Below are positions 61,077 through 64,000 of a stretch of 64,000 bases of DNA, one piece after another. The DNA is from Brachypodium distachyon (Eukaryota; Streptophyta; Magnoliopsida; Poales; Poaceae). The translations under genes and the position numbers were made by a program. The stretch lies in assembly GCF_000005505.3 (NCBI RefSeq), contig NC_016131.3, positions 60,311,355-60,375,354 on the forward strand, read 5' to 3'. The notes under the pieces were generated by a model. It was not told where the DNA came from, searched no databases, and saw nothing but the letters and a program-made list of their open reading frames with translations. Position 1 is the stretch's first letter. The number at the start of each line of letters is the position of its first letter.

Positions 61077-61516
61077 CAGTCTGCGCTTCCACACACATTC
61101 TCCACATCTGACCAATTTCTTTTTGACAAGGACATCTGACCTTTTCTAAATTGTAAACCGTCCTTCTTAGTATATGAATACGATTCCGTCTTACCCGCAC
61201 GTCGAATAAAGCATCGAATGCTCTTGAGAATAAAGCAGCCATGGCCGAACCGAACCGAAAGGTAGCTAGCAATAGCATCAATACAATCACCCTGCCATCC
61301 ACAACGCATCGTACCATCCTCACCACACTCCAATGCGCTGCGCGCGATGCCTTCTTTCTCGAACGCTGGTACCAGTTGCTCACCTCACTTGATAAAAAGA
61401 ATGTTCCTGCGCCGCCGCCTGTAGCCTACCTAGGCAGGCACGCGCTCTGAGTTCTGACTTCTGAGTTCTGACGGGCCAGCAGAGAAGCAGGCACTCTACC
61501 TCTCCTTCATCCGTTG

Positions 61517-63082
61517 ATGGCGAGCGCGAGGGCGAGGCATGCGCGGACGACATGGTGCAGACACTGCGGCGCGTCCCTGTCGGCTGCGGCGAGCGCGCGC
61601 TCCGTCCGGTGCGCTCTCTGCCACGCCGAGACCCGCGTGGAGCGCCGGCCGCAGCACCAGGGCGGCCTGCACCAGGCCATGGGCTTCATCAAGGGTCTCT
61701 TCAACAACGCCTTCGGTTCCGCCTCCGCGACGTCGCAGCCGCCGCCCTCGTCCTCCGAGTCCATGCGCGCCGGCGACGCGTACGGGCTGCCGGCCAGCTA
61801 CCCGCGCGACCGGAGCAGCAAGAAGCGCGCGCTCCTCGTCGGCATCAGCTACGCCTTCACCAAGTACGAGCTCAAGGGCAGCGTCAACGACGTCAACTGC
61901 ATGCGCTACCTGCTCCGCGACAAGTTCAACTTCCCCACCGACTGCATCCTCACCCTTACACGTACGTAGTATGTGAGTCAAATTAAGAATCATAATTCGT
62001 AATTCACACTGGCGAGCTTAATTTAATCGGCCCTGCAAGTTGTTGATCTTGATTTATGAAGAAAATAAGGATGAATTGACTTCATTTTGTGATCGATCAT
62101 CATCATCGATGCATGTTAATTACGTGCAAAGTGCAGCGGATGAGAAGGACCCGTACCGGGTGCCGACCAAGGACAACCTCCGGCTGGCCATGCGGTGGCT
62201 GGTGGAGGGCTGCACCTCCGGCGACTCCCTGGTGTTCCACTTCTCTGGCCACGGTGTGCAGAAGCTGGATAACAACGGCGACGAGATGGACGGCTACGAC
62301 GAGGCGCTCTGCCCACAGGACTTTGAGGACCGCGGCGTGATCCTTGACGACGAGATCAATGAGACCATCGTCCGGCCTTTGGGCCCGGGCGTCAAGCTCC
62401 ACGCCATCATCGACACCTGCCACAGCGGCACCATCCTCGACCTCCCCTACCTCTGCCGAATATCCAGGTACAACTTCATCACATGCAAATATATATGCGC
62501 CAATGCACGAGCTCACAAATTAAAACAATCTCACAAATAAACCTTAATTTTTGTGATCGACCTTCTCTCCAAGAACTGGCTACTGGCAATGGGAGAGCCA
62601 GGCACGTCAGCAGGAGACGCCGAAAGGCACGAACGGCGGCATCGCCATCTCGTTCAGCGGCTGCGGCGACAGCCAGAACTCGGCAGACACCACGTCCTTC
62701 TCCGGCTCCGCCTCGACCGGCGCCATGACGTACAGCTTCATCAAGGCGGTGTTGTCGGAGCCGGGCCCCACATACGGCCGCTTGCTCAGCGCCATGCGGG
62801 CCACGATCCGCGACAACGGCGGCGAGTGTGGCATCCCTGGACCCATCGGCTCCTTCTTCCGCCGGGTCATCACCTTCAGCTGCGCACAGGTACGAAATGT
62901 CGTGATCGATCAGTTAAGCGTAACCTTGAAAATCTGCTTAAACATGTGTGCATCCACTGAGATGCATGGTCGTGTGACGAGTTGATGATCCCTAATTTGC
63001 ACGACCAATTTTCCATATGCAGGAGCCACAACTGTGCGCGTCCGAGACATTTGACATCTACAGAAAGCCATTTCTCTTGTAG
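61517..63082 (+). CDS. Type I metacaspase with N-terminal zinc finger (four exons)
   Basis: Exons: 61517-61961, 62137-62467, 62574-62889, 63023-63082, with GT-AG borders and continuous phase, giving 383 residues. The start ATG (MASARARHARTTW) leads directly into a Cys-pair finger (Cys14, Cys17, Cys32, Cys35: CRHCG ... CALC) of the LSD1-like type found in plant type I metacaspases. The p20 domain contains KRALLVGISY, the catalytic His187 in FHFSGHG and Cys243 in DTCHSG. The p10 part contains ISFSGCGDSQNSADT and ends FDIYRKPFLL. Such proteases cut after Arg/Lys, need Ca2+ in many cases, and act in cell death control and protein-aggregate clearance. Both catalytic residues are present and the gene looks intact. 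Confidence 0.95.
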
Positions 63083-64000
63083 TTAAAACAGAGAGCTCTA
63101 AAACAGAAGCATATTACTGTACATCTCTGATTGGCCAACGCCGTGAAGGCACTGTCTTCCGGCGCCGTGCTGGTGGAGCCGCTCGGCTCGACACCAATGC
63201 TGTGTGCACGCCGCACCTCGCGCGCGTATGTGTCTTGGTCCATTTCAAATTCAATACAGAGTCTGATTTGGTTTTTCTGGAGCAAATTAAATCCCAAGGT
63301 CTTCATTATGTGCATCCGAAGGAAGCCTTAAGCATTTTCTTCACAAAAGGAGGGAAAATACATTTTGTGGTTGTGTGCATCATTTTGATGAAGAGCCCGG
63401 AGGTTTCAACCTCCTTTTCGAAAGAAAAAAGTTTCATGAGAAGCAAACAAAAGACTACGCACTCTTTTGAACATTTATCATAAATATTATATTTGCAACC
63501 AATGGGTATTTATTCACATTTTCGAATTACAAACCAAAAAAGCATTCACAATTTTACGTTTTCAACGTTATATCACCGAAATATATCTTCGATGCATTAC
63601 TTCATCACCATTTTGGATCATAACTGGATTGCCCTGCCATGCAATTTATAGACACACCAAGAATTCATGCATATTTTGCACAATAAAAAAATGCATGAAC
63701 CTGAATTCCATTTATTAGGTAGATTTTCATATATTAGGAAGAAAAAAATTCAGCACGCATTTGGAAGCAAGGTCTATGGGCACATGGATAAATCATTGTC
63801 AGATGCAAAGTGTGGATCTTCATGGATAAATTGACTATGTTGGGTTTGGGCAGCAACAATGCAGTACACCAATTTACCCACACACCAAATTTTCATAGCA
63901 CAATCCCGTCAACATGTACTGAACTTTGAGAGCAGATTCAACCAACAATTAACCAACGGAATAAACACAATGTAATGTTCGAGAGACATAATGATTTACA
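63083..64000. other. Downstream region of the metacaspase
   Basis: It begins with the metacaspase 3' UTR. A LINE-like 3' tail lies at about 63361-63430. The remainder is AT-rich with no supported gene. Confidence 0.5.
63361..63430 (+). repeat. LINE-like 3' tail remnant
   Basis: The segment GTGGTTGTGTGCATCATTTT, then GAGCCCGGAGG and CTCCTTTTCGAAAG with a trailing A-run is the third copy of the tail type noted at 5797-5850. Confidence 0.45.

Noticed and set aside
60927..61115. Minus-strand open frame reading REARTLDLRITRISYETYAL
   Set aside because: It is the antisense of the tRNA-Met gene, a well-known source of false small-protein annotations.

Overview
This is nuclear DNA of a grass, most likely a Pooideae/Triticeae-type cereal; the species cannot be fixed from sequence alone. 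Evidence: spliced genes with GT-AG introns, GC-rich monocot-style first exons, an intron-containing plant tRNA-Met, and many grass transposable elements (Stowaway-like MITEs beginning CTCCCTCCG, Tourist-like and Mutator-like foldback MITEs, Helitrons, L1-type LINEs, a Ty1/copia element, a CACTA element and SINE-like inserts).

Layout. 1-4895: inactive LINE on the minus strand, split by a 2.56 kb solo-LTR-like insertion (439-2998). 4896-10017: intergenic, mostly MITEs. 10018-14932 (+): nine-exon SnRK2 protein kinase of the SAPK1 type. 16381-16911 (-): single-exon gene for an unrecognised 176-aa protein. 18480-20337 (+): six-exon gene for ribosomal protein S6, with telo-box, GGCCCA-type and TATA elements upstream. 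22063-28662 (-): sixteen-exon gene for a 949-aa F-box/JmjC/phosphotransferase-like protein, convergent with RPS6. 29021-30831: two Helitron-family copies head to head. 31172-38323 (-): full-length but inactive copia retrotransposon with a 5-bp target-site duplication; its 3' LTR is split by a Mutator-like element. 39583-43203 (-): five-exon plastid class II DAHP synthase. 43851-45112 (-): Helitron with correct termini. 45955-47900 (+): 5'-truncated LINE containing another Helitron. 48-60 kb: no host gene seen; SINE-like, MULE, Tourist and CACTA elements. 60976-61062 (+): tRNA-Met(CAU) with an intron. 61517-63082 (+): four-exon type I metacaspase.

The host genes cover ABA/osmotic-stress signalling (SnRK2), translation (RPS6, tRNA-Met), the entry step of the shikimate pathway (DAHP synthase), a predicted Fe(II)/2-oxoglutarate F-box protein and a cell-death/proteostasis protease (metacaspase). 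They are independent transcription units, not an operon-like system. From memory, rice chromosome 3 carries SAPK1, RPS6, DAHP synthase and metacaspase genes close together, so this looks like a conserved gene block expanded by transposons.

I found no convincing new multi-gene system. The most unusual items are the nested transposon structures whose insertion events can be read to the base, the three-domain JmjC protein, and the unidentified 176-aa protein. Exon boundaries were assigned by hand from splice signals, reading-frame continuity and family knowledge; no alignment was run.
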